From the NCBI RefSeq assembly GCF_015594545.1, contig NZ_JADIIO010000001.1, forward strand, positions 2,356,001 to 2,420,000: DNA of 64,000 nucleotides, written 5' to 3'. The notes below the pieces were generated by a model. It was not told where the DNA came from. It ran no database searches and worked only from the letters and a program-made list of their open reading frames with translations. The position numbers and the translations under genes are program-made. Each line of letters opens with the position of its first letter. Position 1 is the first letter of the stretch. Shown here piece after piece: positions 8,485 through 17,653 of this stretch. The stretch comes from Staphylococcus durrellii (GTDB taxonomy: Bacteria; Bacillota; Bacilli; Staphylococcales; Staphylococcaceae).

Positions 8485-9864
8485 ATGTCAAAAAAACAAA
8501 TACATTTTAACGGGTTTGTACAAAATTCACCTTCTCCTTATTCTTCTGGATTATGGAAACACGAAAAGGATATAGGAGAGAATCACATTGATTTGAATTA
8601 TTGGATTGATCTTGCTCAAACACTAGAACGTGGTAAATTCGATTCTATATTTATCGCAGATGTTTTGGGCACATATAGTGTTTATAACAATTCATATGAT
8701 ACTGCTGCAAAATATGCAGTTCAGTTGCCATCGCATGAGCCAACTGCAGTTATTTCAGCAATGGCAGCCGTAACAAATCATATTGGGTTTACTCCTACGA
8801 TATCTACGACGTATTCCCAGCCTTATAGTTTGGCTAGACAGTTATCAACTTTAGACCATTTAACGAATGGCCGTATTGGTTGGAATGTGGTTACATCTTA
8901 CCTAGAAACAGAAGCTCAAAATTTAGGATTGAAAAAGCGATTATCTAAAGAGGAACGTTATAAACGTGCTGATGAATTTTTAAATGTTTCATATAAATTG
9001 TGGGAAGATAGTTGGGACGAGGGTGCTGTAGTAAAAGATACTTATTCAGATACTTATTCGGAACCTAGTAAAGTTCATAGAATAAATCATTTAGGTGAAT
9101 ACTTTGATATTTCAGCACCGCATTTAGTTGAACCCTCTATACAAAGAACTCCAGTCCTTTTCCAAGCTGGCGCGTCTACTCGTGGAAAAGCATTTGCTGC
9201 TAAACATGCTGAAGCAGTATTTACAAAACATAGATCGTTAGAAGATTTAAAAAGTTATATTTCTGAAATGGAAACAAGGGCTTGCGAATATGGTAGAAAT
9301 AAAGACGATATTCGAGTATTTCCAATGGTATTACCCATTATTGGAAATACTGAAAGCGAAGCATACGAAAAGCATGAAAAATTAAAAGAATATGTAAGTT
9401 ATGAAGGCGTTGCTACACTACTAAGCGGTCACACAGGTATTGATTTATCTTCAATTGATCCCGATACGTATGTAGAAGATTTGAAAACAGATGCCATTCA
9501 AGTTGACCTTGATCATTATGCCAAAGATCCTAACCACAAATGGACTTTTAGGGAAGCAATCAAAAATCACGCAATTGGTAACGGTGCTGTTAAATTTATA
9601 GGGACCAAAGAACAAGTAGCAGATCAATTTGAAAAATGGTCTATTGAAGCTGGTGCAGCAGGATTTAATATCACACAAGCTTATGGTATTGGTACATTTG
9701 AAGAATTGATAGATGAAGTCATACCCGTGTTGCAAAGTAGAGGATTATATAGAACAAATTATGAAGGACAAACACTTAGAGAAAATATATTTGGAAAAGG
9801 TCATCAAACAATTAAAGATACGCACCCTGCTAAAAATAATCACACACTTAAATTTCAAGTATAA
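8485..9864 (+). CDS. LLM-class flavin-dependent monooxygenase, NtaA/DmoA/SnaA type
   Basis: A 459-residue luciferase-like monooxygenase of the nitrilotriacetate/dimethyl-sulfide/DszA branch. Signs are the FDSIFIADVLGTY segment, the NGRIGWNVVTSYLETEAQNLG FMN-site motif, and PVLFQAGASTRGKAFAAKHAEAVFT. It uses reduced FMN from a separate reductase, which is not encoded nearby. Ribosome site AAAGGGG is 11 bases upstream. Its pairing with a BCCT transporter suggests oxidation of an imported sulfur or nitrogen compound, but the substrate is not deducible. Confidence 0.85.
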   Translation: MSKKQIHFNGFVQNSPSPYSSGLWKHEKDIGENHIDLNYWIDLAQTLERGKFDSIFIADVLGTYSVYNNSYDTAAKYAVQLPSHEPTAVISAMAAVTNHIGFTPTISTTYSQPYSLARQLSTLDHLTNGRIGWNVVTSYLETEAQNLGLKKRLSKEERYKRADEFLNVSYKLWEDSWDEGAVVKDTYSDTYSEPSKVHRINHLGEYFDISAPHLVEPSIQRTPVLFQAGASTRGKAFAAKHAEAVFTKHRSLEDLKSYISEMETRACEYGRNKDDIRVFPMVLPIIGNTESEAYEKHEKLKEYVSYEGVATLLSGHTGIDLSSIDPDTYVEDLKTDAIQVDLDHYAKDPNHKWTFREAIKNHAIGNGAVKFIGTKEQVADQFEKWSIEAGAAGFNITQAYGIGTFEELIDEVIPVLQSRGLYRTNYEGQTLRENIFGKGHQTIKDTHPAKNNHTLKFQV

Positions 9865-9878
9865 AAATTATAATATTG

Positions 9879-10400
9879 TTATTCTCGAAACCTCTTAGTG
9901 TTTAGAAGAGGTTTCTCTTTTAACATAGAAAATAAGTTTTTATTATCTAGTTTTATATTTTTAAAAACATCAAGCCTTTTTATTGGAGCAAGACATTTCC
10001 AAACGCCAGTAGTGCCGTATACAATAGGCAAAGTATCATCGAAGTTCTCTTTATTAATATCTTTTGAGTGAGCTAAATCTTCTTTAGAACCTTTGAAAAG
10101 TACAAACGGTGATGTTATATGATAAATAGTCATATAATTTTTTAATCTATAAACAAATATATATTTATAGATAGAATACATACATTTTTTTCTATTGTGA
10201 CCTTTGTTTTATCTGGCGTAAATCTTTTGTTTTCACGCATAAAGCATCGCAATTGTTGCATGACCACAAAGATTCATTTCATGACCAGGTGTAAAAAAGT
10301 ATTCTACAATCTGACTTTTCATATTTAACTGCAGTCACAAGTTTTGAAGCTTAAATATACAGGAAAAGCCAATTATGTCAGTTTTAAAGTTGTATGGTAC
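9879..10400 (-). pseudogene. broken PhzF-family isomerase/epimerase gene
   Basis: Minus-strand fragments in different frames reconstruct a PhzF protein. [21 protein letters not shown] (about 10235-10300) carries the family's GHAT motif, then a stop, then PDKTKVTIEKNV. A downstream open frame (9879-10181) gives SPFVLFKGSKEDLA and DDTLPIVYGTTGVW followed by a second PhzF core region. An in-frame TGA and at least two frameshifts separate the parts, and the N-terminus is barely recognisable up to about 10400. Originally about 290 residues; now a relic. Confidence 0.6.
9886..9922. terminator. bidirectional terminator after the monooxygenase
   Basis: The stem GAAACCTCTT/AAGAGGTTTC, slightly imperfect, has an 8-base loop and is followed by TCTTTT. 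It ends the monooxygenase unit and overlaps the last codons of the convergent PhzF relic. Confidence 0.8.
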
Positions 10401-10441
10401 AAATATTGTATGTTAAATGGCAAGGTAATCCTTATCTATGA

Positions 10442-10837
10442 TTAGCTTAATTTAAAATTTTCAATTGCTAATTTAATCTCATCTCTAACACGTTGGAATT
10501 CTGACCACTCTTTACCTGCTGGATCATCAAAACCCCAGTGTTCTTTTTTTACGTTTGATGGTAAGGAAGGACAATTATCGTCCGCATCGCTACATAACGT
10601 TACGACCAAATCTGATTTTTTTAAGATATCACTATCAATCAAGTCTGATGTATGGTTTGATATGTCAATATCTACTTCTTTCATAGCCTCCACTGCTTTA
10701 GGATTAACGCCATGTGTTTCAATACCAGCAGAATAGACATTCCAATCCTCACCTAATATTTTCTTTCCCCAACCCTCAGCCATTTGGCTTCGACACGAGT
10801 TGCCAGTACATATAAAATAAATTGTTTTCTTATCCAT
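10442..10837 (-). CDS. arsC: thioredoxin-dependent arsenate reductase ArsC
   Basis: A 131-residue low-molecular-weight-phosphatase-fold arsenate reductase that reduces As(V) to As(III) in the cytoplasm. The P-loop CTGNSCR (Cys10, Cys15) and the redox pair around [13 protein letters not shown] (Cys82, Cys89) match the Staphylococcus aureus pI258 type, which relays electrons to thioredoxin. It starts 17 bases after arsB with ribosome site AGAGGA and closes the arsRBC operon. Confidence 0.95.
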   Translation of the reverse strand: MDKKTIYFICTGNSCRSQMAEGWGKKILGEDWNVYSAGIETHGVNPKAVEAMKEVDIDISNHTSDLIDSDILKKSDLVVTLCSDADDNCPSLPSNVKKEHWGFDDPAGKEWSEFQRVRDEIKLAIENFKLS

Positions 10838-10854
10838 AATTAAATCCTCTTTTC

Positions 10855-12147
10855 TTAAAATATAATTAGTGTAAGGTATAAACCTAAGAGTGTTACAAAT
10901 AGTACTGGAATAGTAATAATGATTCCAGTTTTAAAGTATGTCCCCCATGAAATTTTCACCCCTTTTTGTGTTAACACATGTAGCCATAATAAAGTTGCTA
11001 AAGAACCAATTGGCGTAATTTTCGGTCCTAAATCTGAACCGATGACATTCGCATAAACCATTCCTTCTTTAATAGTTCCTACTACATGAGATTGTCCAAT
11101 AGCAATAGCATCTATTAAAACTGTAGGCATATTGTTCATAACAGATGATAAAAAAGCTGATATAAAGCCCATGCCCATGATACTGCTAAATAATCCATGA
11201 TTTGAAATATTGGATAATACATCAGCTAAAATTGTTGTGATCCCTACGTTTTTCAAACCAAATACAACTAAATACATACCAATAGAAAAAAGAACGATAT
11301 TCCACGGTGCGCCTTTTATCACTTGTTTTGTATGAACTGCTTTAGATTTACGAGCTAACAGTACAAAAATAAATGCAATAATAACAGCAATGATTGATAC
11401 AGGGATTTGAATAAACTCACTAACAAGATAACCCATGAGTAGTATTGCTAATACAATCCAAGAAATCTTAAATAATTTAGGATCTTTAATTGCATTTTTA
11501 GGATCTGAAAGATTTTCTGTATCGAACGTTTTAGGTATAGATTTTCTGAAATATAACCATAAAACGAGAATACTAGCAATCAGAGAGCATATATTAGGAA
11601 TAATCATTCGACTAAAATACTTAATGAATCCAATATCAAAGTAATCGGCAGAAACGATATTAACTAAGTTACTTACAATTAAGGGAAGTGACGTGGTGTC
11701 GGCAATAAAACCGCTGGCAATAATAAAAGGGAAAATCACTTTTTTATTAAATCCTAGATCCCTTACCATCGCCAATACAATGGGTGTTAAGATTAAGGCT
11801 GCACCATCATTGGCGAAAAACGCCGCTACAATTGCTCCTAATAGCATGATAAAAACAAACATTTTTAAGCCGTTACCGTTTGAAGCCTTGACCATATGTA
11901 TCGCAGACCATTCAAAAAAACCAATTTCATCTAATATTAATGAAATAAGAATAACAGCTACAAATGTTAAGGTAGCATTCCAAACAATACCTGTTACTTC
12001 TAGTACATCGGAAAAGCTAACAACGCCTGTAACGATACCCACGACAGCCCCAATTAATGCTGTAATACCAATATCTAAACCTTTAGGTTGCCATATCACA
12101 AAAATTAAAGTTAATAAGAAAATTAAAATCGCTAACATTGTTATCAT
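10855..12147 (-). CDS. arsB: arsenite efflux membrane protein ArsB
   Basis: A 430-residue, 12-helix ArsB/NhaD-type arsenite/antimonite:H+ antiporter. Recognisable segments are [14 protein letters not shown] and [13 protein letters not shown]. The ATG at 12147 shares one base with the arsR stop codon (TGATG) and has AGGTGAG upstream, so translational coupling is likely; the in-frame GTG at 12153 is less favoured. It exports the As(III) made by ArsC. Confidence 0.95.
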   Translation of the reverse strand: MITMLAILIFLLTLIFVIWQPKGLDIGITALIGAVVGIVTGVVSFSDVLEVTGIVWNATLTFVAVILISLILDEIGFFEWSAIHMVKASNGNGLKMFVFIMLLGAIVAAFFANDGAALILTPIVLAMVRDLGFNKKVIFPFIIASGFIADTTSLPLIVSNLVNIVSADYFDIGFIKYFSRMIIPNICSLIASILVLWLYFRKSIPKTFDTENLSDPKNAIKDPKLFKISWIVLAILLMGYLVSEFIQIPVSIIAVIIAFIFVLLARKSKAVHTKQVIKGAPWNIVLFSIGMYLVVFGLKNVGITTILADVLSNISNHGLFSSIMGMGFISAFLSSVMNNMPTVLIDAIAIGQSHVVGTIKEGMVYANVIGSDLGPKITPIGSLATLLWLHVLTQKGVKISWGTYFKTGIIITIPVLFVTLLGLYLTLIIF

Positions 12148-12461
12148 CAACACTCACCTGATTTCATATTTTTACATACACAGCGTTGGTTAGATGTGTT
12201 AATGATATTTAAGTTTTGATTAATATAATCTAAAAATTCATGATTAAGTTGATACATGTTTTTATTGCCATTTCTTCGTGCAGTAACTAACTCGTTATCT
12301 ACTAATGACTTCATATGATGACTTAATGTAGGTTGAGAAAATTGAAAGTATTCCAACAAGTCACAAGCACATAACTCACCACAAGATAGTAAATCTAGTA
12401 TTTCTAATCTGCTTGGATCCGATAAAACTTTTAGTATCATTGATAGTTCTTTATAAGACAT
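12147..12461 (-). CDS. arsR: ArsR-family arsenical-responsive repressor
   Basis: A 104-residue winged-helix repressor. It has [26 protein letters not shown], where the ELCACDLL cysteine pair is the trivalent-arsenic sensor, followed by the recognition helix. First gene of arsRBC; ribosome site AGGAGG. It should release the operator upstream when As(III) or Sb(III) binds. Confidence 0.95.
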   Translation of the reverse strand: MSYKELSMILKVLSDPSRLEILDLLSCGELCACDLLEYFQFSQPTLSHHMKSLVDNELVTARRNGNKNMYQLNHEFLDYINQNLNIINTSNQRCVCKNMKSGEC

Positions 12462-12500
12462 GAAATATACCTCCTAGACACTAAATAGATTAACACCTAT

Positions 12501-12516
12501 ATAGATATACGTCTAT
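12501..12516. promoter_or_regulatory. probable ArsR operator
   Basis: ATAGATATACGTCTAT is an inverted repeat (ATAGA-N6-TCTAT) 40 bases upstream of arsR, in the place and form expected of an ArsR site. The rest of the 337-base gap up to 12798 shows no gene. Confidence 0.55.
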
Positions 12517-12798
12517 GTTAGTTCATCTACTGTTTTTAACTATATATGGTTTGACGTGTATTACCTACTTCTTTGGCTAGTTACCGATAGAATTGCTTTT
12601 TCAAACAATTTCGTAACTCGATAATAAACTAAATGTGTTTGAGGTGCCTTAGCATTGGGAGCATAAAGATGGGTATTCTTTTTTTCTTACACATTCTAAT
12701 TCTTCATATAAATAGGTTGTTTTTTCTTGTCACTTTATCTGCTATTATAGAATAACTTTATTTAACACAGTTGTATTAAAATATGTTAGACTTTTAAT

Positions 12799-13380
12799 AT
12801 GCCAAAAATAATAAATCACGAAGAAAAGAAAAAACAAATAATTCAATATGCTTTTTCTTCAATTGTAGAAAATGGTGCCAAGGGATCTACCGTAAGACAA
12901 ATTGCAAAATTAGCTCATATGACACCTGGACAGATTAGATACTATTTTCCTAATCATTCAGAGTTACTAAAAGCTGTAATGTTTTCAGTAGAACTAAAAA
13001 TAAGAGGGAGGATCGAAGCAATATTTACGTCCAAAAACCTTGACGCAATTGATAAAGCAAAAGAAAGCTTGCTAACAGTATTACCATTAGATCAAGAAAG
13101 ATTAGCTGATATGGAAGTTTGGATGGCGTTTCGTTACGATATTCACGAATATGGCCAAAGTACACTAGACGATGGGCTAAACCAATTATGTACTAGTGTT
13201 TTAACTTTATTAAAGAATAATCATTTGTTGAAAGACAATTTAAACATACACCTCAATTCCATGAAATTACACGCATTAATTGACGGCTTGGCTTTGCATA
13301 AATTGCTCAACCCAATCCAAACTTCAAACGAAGATATTCAATCAATTGTAGATGAAGAAATAGCTAGACTAACGCAATAA
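12799..13380 (+). CDS. TetR/AcrR-family regulator
   Basis: A 193-residue TetR-type repressor. The N-terminal HTH region (GAKGSTVRQIAKLAHMTPGQIRYYFPNHSELLKAV, about residues 27-60) resembles BetI-like members. The C-terminal ligand domain is unassigned. It is followed 13 bases later by a membrane-protein gene and probably autoregulates the pair; the ligand is unknown. Confidence 0.85.
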   Translation: MPKIINHEEKKKQIIQYAFSSIVENGAKGSTVRQIAKLAHMTPGQIRYYFPNHSELLKAVMFSVELKIRGRIEAIFTSKNLDAIDKAKESLLTVLPLDQERLADMEVWMAFRYDIHEYGQSTLDDGLNQLCTSVLTLLKNNHLLKDNLNIHLNSMKLHALIDGLALHKLLNPIQTSNEDIQSIVDEEIARLTQ

Positions 13381-13393
13381 AGGAGGCTTACCC

Positions 13394-13942
13394 ATGAACT
13401 TTATAGTATGGCTCATCATTTTTTGTGAAGTGGCCTTTTGGGTAGTTATATTACTCGGGTTAGTAACAAGATATATCTTAAAACGAAAAACACTAGGTTT
13501 ATTCTTCCTAGCACTTACACCTGTAGTAGATTTGATACTTCTTATAACAACAACTGTAGACCTCATGAATGGCGCAACAGCTGAAACCCCTCACGCTATA
13601 GCTGCAGTCTATATTTCAGTATCTCTTGTCTTTGGGAAAAGTATGATAAATTGGGCAGATCATAGATTTAGATATTATGTGATGAAACAAGGACCAAAAC
13701 CTTACAAACCCGTAGGATTCGCTTACGCTAAAAATTATGCTAAAAATTGGTTGAAACATTTACTATCTTACATTATTGGAACAGGTATTTTGCATTTGAT
13801 TGTTTATTTAATTAATGATAAAAATCGTACAGAAGCTATGGATGGGGTTATTCATGTCTGGACAGTTGTCATTATCATTGACTTAATCATTTGTATATCA
13901 TATTTTGTATGGCCACCAAAAGGAAAAGTAAATCATAATTGA
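13394..13942 (+). CDS. integral membrane protein, 182 aa, unknown function
   Basis: A 182-residue protein with about five hydrophobic segments (residues 4-26, 33-53, 65-85, 120-142, 152-172) and basic loops (YYVMKQGPKPYKP). An AAAGGAGG site is 9 bases upstream. It is paired with the TetR gene 13 bases before it. No transporter motif is visible. It may be a small membrane component induced by the regulator's ligand. Confidence 0.7.
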   Translation: MNFIVWLIIFCEVAFWVVILLGLVTRYILKRKTLGLFFLALTPVVDLILLITTTVDLMNGATAETPHAIAAVYISVSLVFGKSMINWADHRFRYYVMKQGPKPYKPVGFAYAKNYAKNWLKHLLSYIIGTGILHLIVYLINDKNRTEAMDGVIHVWTVVIIIDLIICISYFVWPPKGKVNHN

Positions 13943-14127
13943 CAATGAAATTAGTTTATAGTTTATGTAGGTTGTCTCCCCCTAATATTTTATCTAGTGC
14001 TTCATGAGGCCTTTGGCTTCTTCACTTCTAGGAGACAGTTTCTTTCATAATCTTCAATAGCTATATCAATATATTGTCATTTTTAAATTACTCTTTATAA
14101 AAATTTTTATGTATACAATTGTGAAAT

Positions 14128-14170
14128 AAAAACCAGTAACTATTTTAATTAGTAGAAGCCACTGGTTTTG
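14128..14170 (-). terminator. terminator of the YciI-like gene
   Basis: AAAACCAGT and ACTGGTTTT pair around a loop that itself holds a short hairpin. On the minus strand the stem is followed by TATTT. Confidence 0.7.
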
Positions 14171-14199
14171 CTTTAAATATATTTTTTAGATATTGGCTA

Positions 14200-14490
14200 T
14201 CATTCTAAACTACCAAATTGTGGTTTCCAAGGTGTTATAGTCATTTCAGTAATTAAGTCGTGATGGTAGTATGGATCTTTGTGAATGAGATCCATTAATT
14301 CCTGTTTATTTTTAACTGCGAAAATTAAAATTGCTTGACGTTTATGATCGCCATCACTAGGCCCTGATACAATGATTTTACCCTTTTTCACCTGCCGTTT
14401 TAGGTAACGAACATGTGCTAGCAAATATTTAGTCCACCCAGTCAAGTCGTCATGTGTGTAAGTTACTACGTAATAATTTTTTCTAGTCAT
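14200..14490 (-). CDS. YciI-family protein
   Basis: A 96-residue YciI-like ferredoxin-fold protein: YYVVTYTHDDLTGWTKYLLAHVRYLKRQVKKGKIIVSGPSDGDHKRQAI, then a HKDPYYHHDLITEMTITPW segment typical of the family. The ATG at 14490 is chosen because AAAGGA is about 10 bases upstream and overlaps an earlier ATG at 14511. Members are small oligomeric proteins with a putative active-site His/Asp pair; the biological role is mostly unknown. Confidence 0.8.
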   Translation of the reverse strand: MTRKNYYVVTYTHDDLTGWTKYLLAHVRYLKRQVKKGKIIVSGPSDGDHKRQAILIFAVKNKQELMDLIHKDPYYHHDLITEMTITPWKPQFGSLE

Positions 14491-14756
14491 TCTACACCAT
14501 TCCTTTCTCATAATGTTATTTTTTCAACACACTTTTATCTTATATTCAAAATAAAAAATAAAGTCAAAGCTAAAAATTATATATTCAGCGCAGTTATACT
14601 TTAATTTATTACAAAAAACTGGCATAACCTATCGCTTAATAAAAGAAGTTTTATGTTAAAAGTTCAATTATTTCATCTACAAACTATTTTATTAATCTTA
14701 TAAATTAAAGATTTTAAAATTTTATTGGCAAATAATCGAAAAATTTAACCTTCGTA

Positions 14757-14791
14757 ACAAAAAATCTCCCTCCATTTAATAATGGAGGGAG
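14757..14791 (-). terminator. terminator of sceD
   Basis: A perfect 11-bp stem (CTCCCTCCATT/AATGGAGGGAG) with a 4-base loop, followed on the minus strand by ATTTTTTG. It lies about 85 bases past the sceD stop. The rest of the 384-base gap 14491-14874 shows no gene. Confidence 0.9.
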
Positions 14792-14874
14792 CTCTTATTA
14801 CCTTATAAGAATTTGTTTGTGTTTTTAATTTTTGAGCTTTCCACTCAATATTTTACAGTTATACGCGGCTTAAC

Positions 14875-15588
14875 TTATGCAGTTACCCACTGTGAAGCGC
14901 CTTCTGTATCATATAATTTCTGAGCTGCTTGGTCTTGAACTGATTCAGGTGCTTCTGTAGGAGATTTACCTTGATATTCTGAAGGTGCTACTGAATCCCA
15001 TGTGCTTTGTAGGAATTGATATTTTCCTGCTGCTCCTGATGATGCGTTAACAGCTTTTGTATCTCCACCTGATTCACGTTCTGCAATTTGTTTTAAATGA
15101 CCATTTACATCACTTGATGAACCGCTTGAACTTGCGTTTGAGCTTGCTGACTCATCAGATGAAGTTGATTGTTGTGATTGTTCTTTTTGTGGTTGCGCTT
15201 GTTGTTGTGACTGTTCTTTTTGTGGTTGTGCTTGTTGTTGTGATTGTTCTTTCTGTGGTTGTGCTTGTTGTTGTGATTGTCCACTATTTGAAGTTTGTTG
15301 TGCTTGATTTGTATCCTCTTGTGAACCATTGTTATAGCCATTATAACTCCAAGTATAGTTTGTACCATCTGACTTAAAGTTATAGTTTGTGCCATCTTGA
15401 TTAAAGTTATAGTTATATGAACCTTTTTGAACTGGAGATTCATTTAATTGATTTGAATTAGATTGTGCTTGTTGCGCTAATTTTGATTGGTCAACATTGT
15501 TTTCTGCAGCGTTTGCTGAATGACCTGCTACTAATCCTGTAGCGCCAATACCTAAAGCTAATGTTGAAGTAATAATTGTTTTTTTCAT
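14875..15588 (-). CDS. sceD: SceD/IsaA-type secreted transglycosylase-like protein
   Basis: A 237-residue secreted protein. It has a signal peptide (about residues 1-27, cleavage near SANAA-E), a Tyr/Asn-rich stretch (YNYNF, TNYTWSYNGY), a low-complexity linker with three exact 11-residue repeats QSQQQAQPQKE (residues 104-136), a Ser-rich spacer, and a C-terminal transglycosylase-like domain (HLKQIAERESGGDTKAVN... GKYQFLQSTWDSVAP). The glutamate in ERESGG is the probable catalytic acid for peptidoglycan cleavage. It is monocistronic with its own terminator; a WalR-like box lies about 215 bases upstream. Confidence 0.9.
   Translation of the reverse strand: MKKTIITSTLALGIGATGLVAGHSANAAENNVDQSKLAQQAQSNSNQLNESPVQKGSYNYNFNQDGTNYNFKSDGTNYTWSYNGYNNGSQEDTNQAQQTSNSGQSQQQAQPQKEQSQQQAQPQKEQSQQQAQPQKEQSQQSTSSDESASSNASSSGSSSDVNGHLKQIAERESGGDTKAVNASSGAAGKYQFLQSTWDSVAPSEYQGKSPTEAPESVQDQAAQKLYDTEGASQWVTA
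15181..15279 (-). repeat. three tandem 33-bp repeats inside sceD
   Basis: 99 bases encode QSQQQAQPQKE three times, with only a few synonymous differences between copies. In-frame units of 33 bp can be gained or lost without breaking the gene, so length may vary between strains. Confidence 0.9.
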
Positions 15589-15652
15589 TATTTAAATCCT
15601 CCTAATAGGTGGTTATTACTCGTTTATTGCTATGAATTACTTAAGACATCAC

Positions 15653-15691
15653 CCACTGTAACATGAAAAAACACTGTTTGAGTTACAGTGA
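15653..15691. promoter_or_regulatory. inverted repeat in the sceD 5' region
   Basis: CACTGTAAC and GTTACAGTG form a perfect 9-bp stem around a 20-base loop, 65-105 bases upstream of the sceD start. It lacks a T-run, so it is more likely a 5'-UTR hairpin or protein site than a terminator. Confidence 0.45.
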
Positions 15692-15799
15692 AGTGAAAAA
15701 GGTATTTCATTTTTTTACAATAATCTGCTTTCGCCTCTGCTATGTAATGTTTAAAAGTTGGGCACAAACGTTTTGAACGATGCATTGCACGTTAATGAC

Positions 15800-15816
15800 T
15801 GTAATGTGCATGTAAT
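15800..15816 (+). promoter_or_regulatory. WalR-like binding site
   Basis: TGTAAT-GTGCA-TGTAAT matches the published WalR (YycF) consensus of two TGTWAH hexamers spaced by five bases. It is in the opposite orientation to sceD, about 215 bases upstream of its start. WalKR control of sceD-type genes is known in S. aureus; binding here is inferred. The remainder of 15589-16285 shows no gene. Confidence 0.5.
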
Positions 15817-16169
15817 CTGCCTGTACTTAATAACGAATTTTTACGTATCATGAATAGATAACTTTGAATTAAAATTTCAAATCAAAAGCACTTAGAAGCT
15901 TATTATCCTTATATAATATAAAACCTTAATATATTATATAAATCCAATAGTAGGTCAGCTAAAAATTGAATTATTCCTGCAACTATATTAATAGTATTAT
16001 CGATAAATACTACTAATATTGGTCCTTATATCATCCTTTTTATGCTAGAAAACTGTAAATCTTCTTTTCTTAATTTACAATTTCGGTCTACGAAACAGCT
16101 ATAACGTTATAATTTTTCTTAGGCTTGCAGACCTTTCAGACGCCCATAAAAATTCGTCTTCATACAAAA

Positions 16170-16212
16170 TAAGCTGCTAACTCCTCAATTTTGTAGGAGT
16201 TAGCAGCTTATT
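16170..16212 (-). terminator. terminator of the amino-acid permease gene
   Basis: A perfect 16-bp stem (TAAGCTGCTAACTCCT and its complement) with a 9-base loop. Read on the minus strand it ends in ATTTTG. Confidence 0.9.
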
Positions 16213-16285
16213 AAATACTATGATTAACTTTTATATTTTCACGAATTCTGTATTAGCTATGCCACAGTATTCAAAACCGCTTCAA

Positions 16286-17653
16286 CTATGCTTTCTTATA
16301 TTTCTTCTGATTAAAGTAATAAACAATCAACAATAAAATAATCCATAAAGGCGAATAAAACAGTGCTACGCGTGTATCATCGGCAAATAGTAACATAACT
16401 AACACAAAGACGAAAAAGGCTAATGCACCATAAGAGCCTATGATACCAAATGGGTTTTTGAATATAGATTTTTTGTGTAATTCAGCATTTTCTTTTCGAT
16501 ATTTAATGTAACAAATTAAAATAATTGACCATATAAAAATAAAGAAAATCGTAGCAAGTGTTGTCACTAATGTAAATACTTCATCTGGTATAAAGTAGTT
16601 TAAAATAGCTGAGAAAAATAATACAACGCCTGAGAATATTAACGCTGGGTATGGTACGCCACGTTTATTTATTCTTCCAAGTATTTTTGGCGCATGGCCA
16701 GTGTTACCTAAACCATAGACCATTCTACTATTACTAAATAGACCACTATTCGCAGCACTTGCAGCTGATGTTAATACTACAAAGTTTACAATGCCTGCCG
16801 CTGCAGGTATCCCTGCTAACACAAATAAATTAACGAATGGACTTTCTGTAGCAGAAACCTTATTCCATGGTGTAATACTCATGATAATTAATAAACTAAG
16901 TACGTAAAATATTAAAATACGATACCCTAATGAATTTACCGCTTTAGGTAAGTTCTTTTCGGGATCCTTCGTTTCACGTGAAGTCACGCCAACGAGTTCA
17001 ATACCTACGAAACTAAAGACGGCCATTTGAAATGCCAATAAGAATCCCATTGCTCCATTTGGGAAAGGTCCACCATGCGTATATAAATTATGGAAACCTG
17101 CTTGGATACCATTGCTTGATTTAAAGCCTGTAAATATCAACCATAACCCAATTACTATCAATAAAACAATCGCAATAATTTTAATTAATGCAAACCAAAA
17201 TTCGATTTCTCCAAATAGTCTTACGGTCATTAAGTTTAATATTAATAAAATCAATACCGTTCCAATCGCTGATATATACGAAGGTATATCCGGGAACCAA
17301 TATTGAATATATTTAGCAGCCGCTGTTATATCTGCAATTCCCGTCGCTACCCAACAGAACCAGTACGTCCAACCGGTTAAAAAGCCAAATAAATGTCCTA
17401 AATAATGTTCGGCAATATCAGTAAATGAATTATAGTCACTATTTGATAATAACAATTCACCCAGTGCTCTCATCATGATAAATAAGAAAAATCCTATAAT
17501 AATATATACTAATAAAATGGATGGTCCAGCTAAAGAAATACTTTTACCTGCCCCTAAAAATAACCCTGTGCCAATTGCTCCCCCAATGGCTATCAACTGT
17601 ATATGTCGATTGGTCATTTTACGTTGCAATTCATGATCTTTCATCTTTTTCAC
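16286..17653 (-). CDS. amino-acid permease, APC/AAT family (CycA-like)
   Basis: A 455-residue, 12-helix amino acid:H+ symporter of the D-serine/D-alanine/glycine (CycA) branch. Signs are the N-terminal LQRKMTNRHIQLIAIGGAIGTGLFLGAGKSI, AGPSILLVYII, and the central FSFVGIELVGVTSRETKDPEKNLPKAVN. The first codon is GTG at 17653; an ATG at 17644 with a GAGTG site upstream is equally possible. It is a lone gene. Substrate by family resemblance only. Confidence 0.85.
   Translation of the reverse strand: MKKMKDHELQRKMTNRHIQLIAIGGAIGTGLFLGAGKSISLAGPSILLVYIIIGFFLFIMMRALGELLLSNSDYNSFTDIAEHYLGHLFGFLTGWTYWFCWVATGIADITAAAKYIQYWFPDIPSYISAIGTVLILLILNLMTVRLFGEIEFWFALIKIIAIVLLIVIGLWLIFTGFKSSNGIQAGFHNLYTHGGPFPNGAMGFLLAFQMAVFSFVGIELVGVTSRETKDPEKNLPKAVNSLGYRILIFYVLSLLIIMSITPWNKVSATESPFVNLFVLAGIPAAAGIVNFVVLTSAASAANSGLFSNSRMVYGLGNTGHAPKILGRINKRGVPYPALIFSGVVLFFSAILNYFIPDEVFTLVTTLATIFFIFIWSIILICYIKYRKENAELHKKSIFKNPFGIIGSYGALAFFVFVLVMLLFADDTRVALFYSPLWIILLLIVYYFNQKKYKKA

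Noticed and set aside
9451..9735. Minus-strand frame inside the monooxygenase gene
   Set aside because: It is antisense to a well-conserved coding region and has no start signals.
13960..14045. Inverted GTCTCC/GGAGAC elements as an insertion-sequence end
   Set aside because: Only six paired bases with a long loop, no transposase fragment and no target duplication.
15057..15377. Long plus-strand frame opposite sceD
   Set aside because: It follows the low-complexity repeat of sceD, has no ribosome site, and its Leu/Val runs are the complement of Gln/Asn codons.
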